This document shows, piece by piece, positions 10,655 through 22,500 of a stretch of 64,000 bases of DNA (positions are counted from its first letter, which is position 1; each line of letters starts with the position of its first letter). The translations under genes and the position numbers were made by a program. Source of the DNA: Russula earlei (lineage: Eukaryota > Basidiomycota > Agaricomycetes > Russulales > Russulaceae); the NCBI GenBank assembly GCA_025769875.1, contig JAGFNK010000016.1, forward strand, positions 186,001-250,000. The letters are read 5' to 3'. Below the pieces are notes generated by a model. That model searched no databases and was not told the DNA's origin. It saw only the letters and a program-made list of their open reading frames with translations.

Positions 10655-13600
10655 TAGGGCTGCTGACCATACCCGTACACATACGGTTTACGGCTACCGT
10701 AATACGGTATCCCATACCGTACCATACGGGTAGTGGAAGTGTACCCTGATGGTATGGTTGCTGGGACGGTAAGTTACCCGTACTGTACCGTATAAGGGAT
10801 GCCATCAAGCCATATATACGGGCCATATATTAGTTGTACTCCATTGCAAGACAAACCCCGTCTTGGAGTCCTCCCCTTAAAACCAGGCACCACGACGCTC
10901 CTCACCGCTCGCCGCTCCCTCTTCCCTATATCACATCTCTGCACCCACGCCCCATAAACCATCGACATATCTTCCAGACCATCCTCCAAGTTCCTTGTCT
11001 GCGCCTCGGTCGGTCATGTCGCCAACTACACATACGAGCTGCTCACAACTGTTGGCTAGGTCTTCAACCCAATCCAGTCGGTTGCGCCACTTTAGCGACA
11101 ACGAGGAGCCATGAGAGATTTCAAGGCCACGGTAAGCATGCACACGCTGCTTCGAGTCATCATGCACATGTGCCGTGGCTCATCTGCTGTGCATTGTTTG
11201 TGTTCTCCAGTTCAAGAAGAGCATCAGCTCATATTACGAGCCATCCATTGTAGCAATCTCCTGATCGCCCGGCCCGAGTATATTCTCTGTGATGATGTGG
11301 GCATAGTAGGCATCTTTAAGTACGTTGATGACCAAAAGATGGCTGTAAGTCATGTCGGATTGTGCTGTATATGCTGTATCAGCTAACATGCCCGCACCAC
11401 TTTGCAACACAGCCCGAACACGTCGTCGCATTCCTTGCCAAAAATACAGATGGAATTCTCAAGGACAAGGTTCACAATCTCCAGAATAAGCTGGTAGAGC
11501 TCCGTTCGTCACTCTATCTCTGCGGTCCACGCGTGTACTCTCTGCGTCCTGGCTTCATGTTCTGCTCCACCCAGTTTACGACAACCTCCGGTGACATACA
11601 TCGTGCTCAAATATATGTACCGCAGCCCAGATGGCCCTCATAATAACGTCTGCGATCCCAACACGGGCAAGGCTCACGAACTGTACGCGTGCAGCATGCA
11701 GCAGACGCATCCCCTTGCAACGTGCTCCAGATGCTGGCCTTGTCTTTGACACTCTACACAAGCGTGAAACGGTTGAGCCACTTTTCATTCTGGCACCTTC
11801 CACCATTTATTGACTTCTGTGGTTGCAGTTCGTCAGTCACCCAGCTAGATTGTTCAGCATGACATTTTTGTTTGCAGCGCTTGTCATCCATAGTAAGTTA
11901 TCCTTATGTTTTGACGCACGCTGTTCTGATCTACTTTTTCAGAAAGCGTTCTCCGCATGTCTCATGCAGACATGAACATCAATGAGACGTCCTCGTATGT
12001 CGACCTCGCACCACTGTATGGCAACAACAAAGAGACCCTCGACAATGTTGGAGTTGCAGCCACAGCGCGACGACAACACCAGCTCGGAAGTCCCAGCTCC
12101 AGGTTCACACATATGCATGTTTCAATAACGTGGTTTTCCTTTCATGCCACTCTACCTTTGTCTTATTCAAGTATATAATGTACTATACCATCTCTCTCGC
12201 ACCTCAGTCTTGATTCATACAGACTGAGGTCAGTTACACTTTCTATCTAGCTATATCCAGTACTAACACTAGTCCTAGCGCGATCTTATTGCTACAGACA
12301 AGATTCGTGTGCGTGATGGCTGAGGGCTCCTCTTTCCTGACACATTCACCGAAGATCCTCTTCTCCTGATTCCACCCGCTGTCTGAGGATTGTTCATGCT
12401 CTTCAACCACAACTATACCATACGTCCTTGACCTTTCAACACCATTTCCGATCATCATGTAGTACATTACAAACAAACTTAACGAGCTGCCGCCTTGACC
12501 AATCCCAATGATATCCCTTTGGAGGATCCTCACTATGTAAAGATGCTCGCCGATCAGAACAAGAGGACTTTCCAGACTGCATGGCTCATCAACTGCTCTT
12601 GGTTCGGAATTGCGATCTTTTCCAATTAACTTAGCTGCATTCTCGGCCTCATTCTCTGAGGTAACAACTAGACCTGGATTCCCTTTGGTGTCCATGATTC
12701 CTTCTGCCATTCCATCCCAATATGACTGTAGCAAGCCAAGACAGTGGGCGCTGAGTTCGTGCGACAGGTCAGGTGGAAACGGAACAAAGAGAAGCCTGAA
12801 ACTTGGAGTGCTCGGGATCAAACCGATTTTGTGGGGGATATGTAGATTGTAGTTCTATTCTTTCGAGTCTGAGGACAACTAGTTTACACACATGTGAGCA
12901 TGCAACAAGGACTACAGAGTAGCACTAATCAGGTGAGAATCATAGGTGTATGGCATCATGATGAAGCGAAAGTGTACCAAGGTGACGAAGCCTACTATCC
13001 TAATGAAAGGCTAATGGCCACGACGTCACAAACGTATCGTACTGAGGATAGGCAGAAATCTAGAACAAGAGATCAGAACAAAGGTGCAGAGAGTCCGAGC
13101 AAGGGCGGGCAAGAATCTTGCCCATTTGGCTTCCTGAATGAGGGTGAAGGATGTGGGCAGAATTAGAGAAAGATTCAAGGATGGACATACAACCAGACGG
13201 CGTCCACCTCTTGATCAATTGTGATCACAATGTCCCAGATGAGAAAAGCGAGAGCGGTGACTGCAAGATGGCGATGGTCAGCAGGATGATGCTTTGGGAG
13301 TCTGATGACCTGACCCAAGCTCAGGTCAACACTGTAAGAGCCCTGGTATGGAAAATCATCATGAGACATGGGTGGGAGGGGAAGAAAAAGGAGGGTGTGG
13401 ATGAAGGAAAAGAGCCATGTAAAAGGGAGGGACGAAAGAAAAGGATTTGTAGAGAGTTGGACTTGGATATCACTGTCATTCATTGAGTTTAATCAAAGTT
13501 TTCTTGACCATAATAACTGTAATGCCGTATTACGGCCGTCTTCTACCCCGTACCATACTGTATAGGCTGCTGAAGTGGAAGCAGACAGTATGGGTAACGG

Positions 13601-13671
13601 TACAGATAGTAGCCGTATACATACCGTATCAAGTACGGCCATAGCCGTATACGGTATGGTTGGCAGCCCTA
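10655..13671 (+). mobile_element. hAT-type element carrying host gene sequence (Pack-type)
   Basis: The terminal inverted repeats begin TAGGGCTGCTGACCATACC (left) and TAGGGCTGCCAACCATACC (right, reverse complement), typical of hAT ends. A perfect 8-bp duplication GTATGTGC flanks it (10647-10654 and 13672-13679). Both subterminal regions (10655-10815 and 13525-13671) are packed with ACCGTA/TACGGT words, probably transposase-binding sites. The 3,017-bp interior encodes no recognisable transposase; it holds a fatty-acid dioxygenase fragment. It is therefore non-autonomous and mobilised by another hAT. It is inserted in the pogo element. Confidence 0.88.
10900..12840 (+). pseudogene. Fragment of a Ppo/linoleate-diol-synthase-type heme dioxygenase
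   Basis: Scattered exon-like blocks on the plus strand match the N-terminal heme-peroxidase half of fungal psi-factor-producing oxygenases: YVDDQKMA (~11325), APDAGLVFDTLHKRET (~11730), SHPARLFSMTFLFAALVIH (~11835-11890), NETSSYVDLAPLYGNNKE (~11975-12030), DTFTEDPLLLIPPAV (~12340) and RTFQTAWLINC (~12570). Intron-like GT-AG stretches remain between blocks, so the copy came from genomic DNA, not mRNA. Stops and frameshifts interrupt the frame. These enzymes make oxylipin signals that control sporulation. The C-terminal P450-like half is absent. It sits entirely inside the hAT-type element. Confidence 0.72.
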
Positions 13672-13679
13672 GTATGTGC

Positions 13680-14270
13680 TGCAAGAGGCAAAGGCAAAGA
13701 CTAGAGGCCAGTGCAGCAAAGGCTTTAAACAAGGCAATCTTGCAGGAGTACTTTGGGAACAAGCGGAGTCTTTAGACAGAGCAGTTGCGAGGAGTACTCT
13801 GGAAGATGAGAGTATCACAAATGGACAGTCTGATGACTGCCATGCTACATTGGGGCTTATATACTAGTTACAAGTCTGAGTATGAACTACAGAAAATAAC
13901 TCAGACTCTTTAGACCACTCCAATCAGATTCAAGGGGCATAAACTCATTGTGTCAGACCTGTAGGTGACTCAGGATGATTAGGGAGACTGTGGAGCAATG
14001 ACATCATAATGATATCACTTTTGGAGTGCTTAGTGAGCATATGAGGTCATAGTGGAGTTGCTCATTTAGCTATGATGTCAGTGGCACTGTATAACATCAT
14101 GTGATTTGTTCTAGGAGGTCTAGGAGTCCTTCCAGTGTTTCAGGACCTACTGGCTGAGTGGCCATATGGCTGGCACATGGTGTGTTACCCAAATAGGGAG
14201 GAGGGTGTCCAAGCAAGTCACAGGGACTTGGAGGGTCAAGGATCTTGTGATTTATGCTTGCAGAGAGGAG
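13680..14270. other. Degenerate inner part of the pogo element
   Basis: The stretch between the hAT-type insertion and the pogo DNA-binding domain. By position it should encode the linker between the HTH and DDE domains, but I could not recover a convincing frame. Confidence 0.35.
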
Positions 14271-14639
14271 CAGTCATTGGAAATAGAGGTGGATAGGCAA
14301 TACAAAGTGAGAGAAGCTTCTTTGAGTGAAATAGGACAATACATGGCTAGGATTTGGCCTCAGTTCACAACAAGTGATGTTTGAGACATTGAAGTTCTGA
14401 GCACACTTGGAGTCCAGGTTACTTGGCTTTGAAGACCAAAGCCCTGGGTGCTGCTTTTGGAACTGGCGGTGCCAATTCTTGCCTGGAATGATGCCAGACA
14501 TGTTGTACCTGAGAGATTTGACATTTTTCTGGTCAATAGGTTTGGCAATCAAGGCCTGGTGGCCTACCCAGGAAACAAGCATGCCCTCCTGTTCCTTTGA
14601 GAGTAGCTGCTGGGCCACATTTGCATCCTTCTTGTGACA

Positions 14640-15257
14640 ATGCCCACTGATGCAATCACACAGTGTCTGAAAAGGAATCTAAAGGAATTTTATAGGAGTC
14701 AGCAGAACAAATGGCTGCTCCTCATGTTGTGGGCAGTTGCAGCTGTTCATCTACTTTTAAAGTGGCCCTCCTGCCACTCAGTGATTGTGGCTTGAATGTG
14801 GTCCTCATGTCCATCATCTGTCTGGTATGATTGCTTTGTGCAGATAGGCAGCATGAATGGAAACTTTTATTATGCAGTGTAGGAGTGTGTTACAGTGATG
14901 GGATTAACAAGAGGATGAGAGTGAGATGAGGATGATGAGGATGGCTTAGAGACATGTGATTGGCTGACAATGCAAATTTGAAGCACCAACAAGAAAAGGG
15001 AAAACATCAAATACTCATATTTTGACAAAACAATACATGGGTGGATTCACATTAATTAGTACTTTTACCCCTAGTTTAAAAAAAATTGTTGTTTTCAGTG
15101 TGTCTACAGCTTCTGTCCAATTGCTAGGTAGCTTAGTCAGCTGTCTGATTGCTGGGTCGGTGACAGTATATGACTACTTGGAATATATGATGTGGACATT
15201 GGACTCCAATAGGACCCATCTCCACCTCAGCCTCAGTCACTGGGTTATATTGGCACA
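14640..15257. other. Spacer between pogo and Copia, nothing recognised
   Basis: About 620 bp without a convincing ORF. It should contain the 5' end of the pogo element, but no inverted repeat partner was found. Confidence 0.3.
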
Positions 15258-15262
15258 CTGCC

Positions 15263-15500
15263 TGTTGGACAAAGGCTCAGTCTTGTATATGAAAGATTGG
15301 TATTAGGTTAGTAGGCTAACCTGTTGGATGAAGGCTATGTACATAATGAGTATATGTAAATGATAAAGGAGTGTGCTACTGACCTCAGTCTTGTATATGA
15401 AAGACTGAGGGAAAAAGGAACAGATGGTATCAACACAGTGTTCTAACTGTCTGGTCCATTTGGTCTGTTTCTCTGCCATGCAGTGGCTGCATTTCCAACA
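15263..15500 (-). repeat. 3' LTR of Copia C
   Basis: 238 bp. It matches 29062-29249 over its length, but that copy lacks ~45 bp (near 15423-15468 here). Outside it lies CTGCC. Just inside, read on the minus strand, is the purine-rich tract GGGCTGAGGGGGTG, the expected plus-strand priming site next to a 3' LTR. Confidence 0.93.
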
Positions 15501-17120
15501 CACCCCCTCAGCCCTAGTGTGTATTCCCATCTCTTGCATAAAGTGCTCATGCTTCTCTCAACTCAGCCCCTTTGTCAGCATGTCTGCAAGTTGTTCCCCA
15601 GTAGGGATGTTAGCAAGTTTGACTTTGTGGAGCTCGACTTTCTGGCACAGGAAGTGGTGTCTCACTTTGATTTGTTTTGTGCAGTCATGAAACTCCAGGT
15701 TCTTTGTGATGGTGATGGCTGACTGGTTGTTGATATGGAGGGTGGTGGGGAGATGGGTGTCTTCACCCAATTCAGTGAGTAGTGTTGAACCGGAACCCAA
15801 ACAGATCAAAGAAGGCGAAGACCTTCATACAAGGTTCAAGATCCACTCATAGATGTTACGTGTTAGACAGAACTTTAGTATATGCGCTTATGGCAATAGG
15901 GTTACGCATACTACGCTATCTATCACAAGATGCAGCCTTATGCTGCGTCTAGAACGTTTCCACATCACGCGTCACTTAATGCGCGATATAGTGGACACCT
16001 GTAGTCACCTCTTTTGGACTTAGGAACAGCCCTGGGTCATAGAGGTATAAATACCATACATGTAGACGAGTATACATATCGCTCTACACCCCAATATCAC
16101 TTGAGCATTAGCACAACCTCTAAGGTGGGTTGCTTGGCCTGTTAGCTGCGCTCTATGCTGCACAACAAGTAGATGTCTTCAGCCAAATGGCTTCTTTGGA
16201 GGCAAGTGCTCCTGCAATGTATTCTGCCTTGGTGCTCGACAGTGCAACTGAGGCTTGTTTCTTTGAGCTCCAACTCACAGCCCCACCTGCCAACATGAAG
16301 ACAAAGCCTGATGTGGACTTGCAATCATTCATGTCACTAACCCAGTCTGCATCCGCATACCTGACTAGGGTTGACTGAGTCCTAAGGCTGTGTTGGAAGA
16401 CTAGGCATTTGTCACTTGTGCCTCAGATGTATCAGATGGTGCAGTCAAGTGTGCATTGATGATCATTTCTGGGGCACACAGCATGTCATCCAAGGGCTGT
16501 GACAGTGAAGGTGAGGTCAGGTTGGGTGCCTAGCATAAGGTACATGATTGCCCTGAGTGCACATTGGTAGGACTTGATGTCCACATCTGGTGCATCCACT
16601 TTTAGAAGGTGTTCATTTGCCAGCATGGGGGTGCTGACTGGTTGAATGTCCAACTTTCCTAGGTGTTGAAGAACTTCTTCAACATATTTCTCCTGAGAGT
16701 GTGCTATCCAGCCCTCTTCCTGGTTTTGTGTGATGTGTACACCAAGTATCCAGATTATTTCCCCTAGGTCTGTCATCTGATACTTCTGTTTTAGTTTGTT
16801 TTTATCCATGTTGATGGAATCTAGGTCATTAGAGACCATGGTGATATCATTAACATAGAGCACAATTATGGTCAGGCACTTGTGGTTGCAACAGACAAAG
16901 ACAGCATGGTCGGCATCAGTGTGGGTGTAGCCCATGTCACCTAGTGAGTCTTTCATGTTCTCATACCAGACTCTCCCCCCTTGCTTAGTCCCATAGATGG
17001 CTTTGAGTAGCTTTAGTACCATGCCATTTGGAATGTCAAAGCCAGGAGGTGCATCCTTGAAGATTTCATCTTTCAGCTCTCCATTCAATTATGCTGACTT
17101 GACATCCATCTGATGGACTT
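15501..17120 (-). pseudogene. Copia C reverse transcriptase and RNase H
   Basis: RT begins at the right with VHQMDVKSA and LNGELKDEIFKDAPPGFD and continues with LKLLKAIYGTKQGGRVWYE. The catalytic box reads VLYVNDITMVSND (~16850); the family has YVDD, so one catalytic Asp is Asn. RNase H follows with ADADWVSDMNDCKSTSGFVF and LSSTKAEYIAGALASKEAIW (~16200), is split by the solo LTR 15783-16167, and resumes with LPTTLHINNQSAI and PTGEQLADMLTKGLS (15558). A stop replaces the Phe of SAFLNGEL. Not functional. Confidence 0.88.
15783..16167 (-). mobile_element. Solo LTR of Copia family D inside the Copia C RNase H
   Basis: 385 bp, starting TGTTGAACCGGAACCC and ending GCTGCACAACA, flanked by the 5-bp duplication AGTAG (15778-15782 and 16168-16172). 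Its first ~140 bp match, in the same orientation, the LTR fragment at 54064-54196 next to the Copia D coding remnant, which identifies the family. The minus strand carries TATACTCG-type promoter sequence near 16075. Confidence 0.92.
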
Positions 17121-17350
17121 CTACACTGGTTGGGAAATCAACTTATGTGAATGACAAAACTGTAACATTTTGAAAAACAAAATTATTATTTTGATACAAA
17201 TTTGTAGCAAACAATTTGTGAATATTCATTTTATATTTTGTTACAATAGATTCCTGTTACAAAATGATGAAATAAGTAAATAGTATTGATAAGATTTTAG
17301 AACATACATTTGAGTTTATGAAAAAGGTGGAATGAAAATTGTGAAAGTTT

Positions 17351-17730
17351 TGTCACTTGAATAAAGATGTTAGGGAGATAAAGTTTTTGTTATAATCATT
17401 GATGACAACAAAATCTAGCTGTATAGAGAACATAATGTTATCATTTTTCATGAAGAAAATTTTTGAATACATTCACAATATTGTTAAAGGGAAAATTTTG
17501 ACAAGACTGAATATGAAATCCTAAAGATGTTTCATCATTTTGTCATTTGAATAAAGATGTCAGAGGGATAAAGTTTTGCTATAATCATTCATGACAACAA
17601 AATCTAGCATTTTAGAAAACATAATGTTAACATTTTTCATGCAGAAATGTTTTGAATACATTCACAATTTTGTTAAAGGAAAAATTTTGACAAAACTAAA
17701 TATGAAATCCTAATGATGTTTCATCATTTT
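17351..17730. repeat. Two 190-bp tandem units in the left arm of foldback 1
   Basis: The unit starting TGTCACTTGAATAAAGATGT at 17351 repeats at 17541 (TGTCATTTGAATAAAGATGT). It contains ACAACAAAATCTAGC, ATTTTTCATG and GAATACATTCACAAT. The inverted equivalents lie at 18690-18802 and 19215-19480, one of them shortened by a small deletion. Confidence 0.85.
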
Positions 17731-18805
17731 GTTTGTAACATTTAGATATATTATGGTCATTCTGAGTGATGCTGGATGGCTATAGCACCACAAAATGAGG
17801 CCATAAAGTGCTGTCACAGCTCAGCTCAGCTCAATTCAGCTCAGATCAGCTCGGCAATGGCTTGGCCAGATTGGGTGAGCCAAACTGAGCCAAGCCATGG
17901 CTTGCAGCTTGAGCCAATTTGAGCCATCCCATTTGGGCCATTGCTACTTTTGGATCTACTTTCCATTTTTAGAATGCTCTTTGTAGGCCAACAACATGAT
18001 GTTGGCTCTGCTTGCCTTATATTACTTACACCCTCACATTGGAATGGCACCACATCCTTCACATCTACCTGTCTCAACTCCTTGAGGGCTATGCTATAGA
18101 GGTATCTGGATTTCTGTATGTCTTGATGCATGCATCCTTAGTATTGCCAGATGTTCGATGCCTTCCACCCGACATGGCATTAGTTGTAAGTGATGTTGTC
18201 ACTGTTCATTCATTCTCTTTTGTTCGCTGCTACCATGTCTCTCCCCATCCTCTACACTTGCTGCACCATCCCCTGCCTCAAACCCACCATTTCCCCCTTG
18301 CATGCATTGAGACACACAGAAATACAGATACCTCTATGGCATAGCCCTCAAGGAGTTGAGGCAGGTAGATGTGAAGGATGTGGTGCCATTCCAATGTGAG
18401 GGTGTAAGTAATATAAGGCAAGCAGAGCCAACATCATGTTGTTGGCCTACAAAGAGCATTCTAAAAATGGAAAGTAGATCCAAAAGTAGCAATGGCCCAA
18501 ATGGGATGGCTCAAATTGGCTCAAGCTGCAAGCCATGGCTTGGCTCAGTTTGGCTCACCCAATCTGGCCAAGCCATTGCCGAGCTGATCTGAGCTGAATT
18601 GAGCTGAGCTGAGCTGTGACAGCACTTTATGGCCTCATTTTGTGGTGCTATAGCCATCCAGCATCACTCAGAATGACCATAATATATCTAAATGTTACAA
18701 ACAAAATGATGAAACATCATTAGGATTTCATATTTAGTTCTGTCAAAATTTTTCCTTTAACAAAATTGTGAATGTATTCAAAACATTTCTGCATGAAAAA
18801 TGTTA

Positions 18806-19211
18806 CACGACAGGCAGGAAGGGATAAGTCGACTCTGCTTATAGTCAACTCAGTGGATAATAAAAGTAAAATATTTCAAGTGCTGAGTAGGGTCTGTTGT
18901 GGCCACAAATTATATTACATAAGTAATGACCTTAGTTGAGCACAAAAAATGTGACAAAAAAGGTTAAATATGGAGAGTCTACTCATTCTGGCACAACATT
19001 TACCCTAGCCTGGCTAAAAGTTGTGCCAGAATGAGTAGACTCTCCATATTTAACCTTTTTTGTCACATTTTTCGTGCTCAACTAAGGTCATTACTTATGT
19101 AATATAATTTGTGGCCGCAACAGACCCTACTCAGCACTTGAAATATTTTACTTTTATTATCCACTGAGTTGACTATAAGCAGAGTCGACTTATCCCTTCC
19201 TGCCTGTCGTG
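18806..19211. mobile_element. 406-bp near-perfect palindromic MITE
   Basis: The sequence from CACGACAGGCAGG at 18806 reads almost identically on both strands, folding at ~19005-19015; only a few mismatches separate the arms. It is flanked by TTA (18803-18805 and 19212-19214); the unoccupied site, seen in the opposite arm of foldback 1 near 17630, has a single TTA. A 3-bp TTA duplication with short TIRs fits a PIF/Harbinger-like MITE. A half copy lies at 53331-53452. Confidence 0.9.
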
Positions 19212-19578
19212 TTAACATTATGTTTTCTAAAATGCTAGATTTTGTTGTCATGAATGATTATAGCAAAACTTTATCCCTCTGACATCTTTATTCAAATGAC
19301 AAAATGATGAAACATCTTTAGGATTTTAACAAAATTGTGAATGTACAGTATTCAAAAATTTTCTTCATGAAAAATGATAACATTATGTTCTCTATGCAGC
19401 TAGATTTTGTTGTCATCAATGATTATAACAAAAACTTTATCTCCCTAACATCTTTATTCAAGTGACAAAGATTTCACAATTTTCATTCCACCTTTTTCAT
19501 AAACTCAAATGTATGTTCTAAAATCTTATCAATACTATTTACTTATTTCATCATTTTGTAACAGGAATCTATTGTAAC

Positions 19579-22500
19579 TAAGGTGTGACTTGGGTACGGG
19601 TGACACCGTGACAATTTGATCACGGGTAGGCACGGGTACGGGTACGGTTTTAAATTTGTCACACCCGCACAACACCGCACCCTTATCGGCCAGGTTTACG
19701 GGTATTGAAAGCACTATTCAAGAGTCTCCTGCCACAGGGTGACAGCTTGCACAGGCTTGGGACCAGCCCAAATGGAAGCAATTGTTGATCACAATCGTGA
19801 GAAAACTGGTGAGCGCAACTCAGACTCAGCAGCCGCCTCCATTTACGCGAAGACGGCACTTAGTGCCATGTTTGCAAAGTCATATGACACGGGTCAGAAG
19901 GGTTGGTTCATCGAGATCTGGCTGGATCATATAAAGGTGAGCAAATTATTTTCAACATCTCACTTGTTGCTCATGCCTCGCAATTTGGGGTCAAAGTCCT
20001 CAGCAAAGTCATCGCGCTCTTCACTTCAGACTTTGGCGTCGACCTCTTCCTTTGCCAGTGCAGTCAAGTCGAGCACCAAGGCACTCCAGCATGGAGTCAA
20101 ACGTAGCATCGCAAATGGCTCGAAGGCAATCACCCAGCCTCTCAAGCGCGCAAAGCATGTGGCATCCAATGCCACCTCCACACCCGTTGAAAGTGAACAA
20201 GAAGCAGAGCAAGCACTGATGATGGATGATCATATGAGTATCAGCAGCAACGGTGCAACCGGCAATGCTATCGAGATTGAATCAGATAACGAGGAGCTTG
20301 AAAAAGACCTACGTATGTCATTTCATTATCATTTTTTACCTCTTTTGCTTACTTGGACACTAGAAGACACAAAGAAGTCATGGCGGTCCCCCATCTACAC
20401 GTTTTTCAAGCCCGACATCTCTATTCAAATTCACAAAAACCGCATCTCCCACTTCTTCACCTGTTTGTCAAAACATTGCAAGACAGGCTCGAAAGGTGTT
20501 CGGCGCTATCAAGATAAGGACGACAAATCTTCAACTGCGAATCTCAAGCACCACGCCATCCGATGCTTTGGTGAGGACGCGGTGAATGCAGCTATGAAGG
20601 GCGAGGCTGCTAGTGAAGGCCGCACTGGCAACATATTTGCAGCATTTGCCCGCCAAGGACAGCGGCCTGTCACGTACTTGCATCGAGCACACACGAACAC
20701 AGAATTTCGGTAAGTAGTACTTATTATCAGCTAAATGCTCTATTCTAAACACGTTGAACAGCGCGCACATTGCAAAATGGGTGGCAGAATGCAACCGTCC
20801 TCTGCAAATTGTCTCTGATCCCAAGCTCATCGATATTTTCAAGACCGGGCACCCCAACCGTAAAGTTCCATGTCCAAACACGGTTTGACATGATGTCAAG
20901 GCCGCATACATCAAGTGCTGTGAATGGATAAGCAAACTACTGCGAGAACACCCAGGTCGCATTCACTTTGCAACCGATTGTTGGACTTCAACCAACCACC
21001 GCGCGTTCGTTGCCTGGACTGTACACCTTGAGCATCAAGGTGCCATGCTAGCTTTCTTACTCAATATCATTGAGGTTCCAGAATCTCATATGGGTACAGC
21101 TTTGGCAAAGGCCTTTTAGAAGATGCTCGAAACGTTTGGACTCCAAGATCGTATTCTGGCCATAAACGCTGACAATGGATCTGCGAACGACACGCAGACC
21201 AAAGCTCTCGCAACGATGGAGAACTCTTTTGACGGACAAAACCGCATCCACTGTTTCAATCACACTCTGCATCTCTCAGCCAAAGCCCTCCTCAGCCCAT
21301 TCAACACTGCATTAGCTGGCGTATCCAATAACAATGATGACGTTGGTGAAGATGGTGCACTCGATGAAGAAGATGAGGATGAAGACGAAGATGAGGATGA
21401 GGATGAGGACGAAGATGAAGACAGATTGGATGTACCGGATGAGGATAATGATGATGATGGTATTGATGAACTTGAGAACCTAGACAAGGAGAAGAAGGAA
21501 GAGATCATGGAAACTACAGCTACTGTTTGTCAAATCGTGATGAAGGTATGTACTATCTTAGTTGTTCCCCAGGACTTGGAGTAACCACTGATCTTGATTC
21601 AATAGCTTCGTCATCTGTCATTTGCTATCATTCACTCAACGACTATCACTCTCCCAAAGTGGCGCAAGTGTTGCAAGGAGCTCGGACTCAAGCCATGCCT
21701 CATGCCGCGTGACGTTGTGACACGCTGGAATTCGACGTACTACATGCTTTGTTTTGCAACGAAATATCGTGAGGTTATTGATGCAATGACGGCCAACAAG
21801 GTCCTCAAGCTTCAGAAGTATGAGCTTGATGATGAAGAGTGGGTTATCGTTGAAGATCTTGTCTTGGTACTATGGGTAAGTCATATTTTTACTTAATTGA
21901 ATTAATTCCTAATATCTCCCCAAAGCAATTCAAGAACGCGACTATCTTCTTTTCACAAGACTCCGCGGGAGTTGCTGCTGTCATTCCCGCAATGGATCAG
22001 CTTACCAGCCATCTCAACCCAAAGACAGGGAAAGAGTTCCCAGCCGCTCTCATTGAAGCCATGAAGCTTGCACACAAGAAAATGAACCGTTACTACTCCC
22101 TCACCGACGACTCTATTGCGTACCACATCGCTATGGTTCTACACCCTGGCATGAAACTCGAATATTTTCGCAACCAGAATTGGGAAGGTGAATGGATTGA
22201 GGTGGTGGAGAACCTTGTTTATGATGAATACGTGAAGTATGAGAAGCCTACCACTGATGACCTGGACCGAGACTCGGCCCAAATGAAAGAAGCAAATGAT
22301 GAAGGATACGCATCATTCGGTAATCTCTCTGTCACTACCCAACTCCGCCGGAACGAGGTCCAGGCCTACTTGAGCCTCCCTGTCAAAAACGTCAAAGATC
22401 TGCTGAAGTGGTGGTACGACAACCATTTTGTATATTCAAGCCTTCATCATATGGCTTTGGATTATCTCAGTATCCCTGCCACCTCGACAGCTGTTGAACG

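Larger units (their letters stand above)
7795..14618 (-). mobile_element. pogo/Tigger-type (DDE_1) DNA transposon, interrupted twice
   Basis: The parts read right to left. A CENP-B/Tc5-type helix-turn-helix domain lies at 14618-14380 (SKEQEGMLVSWV, GKNWHRQFQKQHPGL). The DDE_1 catalytic domain lies at 10480-9900. Its continuation is at ~9390-9200 (HPFNPSIFTEADFAPS) and the C-terminal coiled region at 8307-7795 (EEKAAQKTTNQAAHDAQ, KDDLITLSSALGL). Two later insertions split it: a solo LTR at 9391-9881 and an hAT-type element at 10655-13671. Exact termini and TIRs were not identified; 7795-14618 is the transposase extent only. Confidence 0.8.

Noticed and set aside
17841..18592. Two ORFs with identical protein (96 and 78 aa) on opposite strands
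   Set aside because: They are the same sequence read in the two inverted arms of foldback 1; no domain or start context.
21260..21508. Poly-Ser ORF on the minus strand
   Set aside because: It is the shadow of the Asp/Glu-coding repeat of the hAT transposase.
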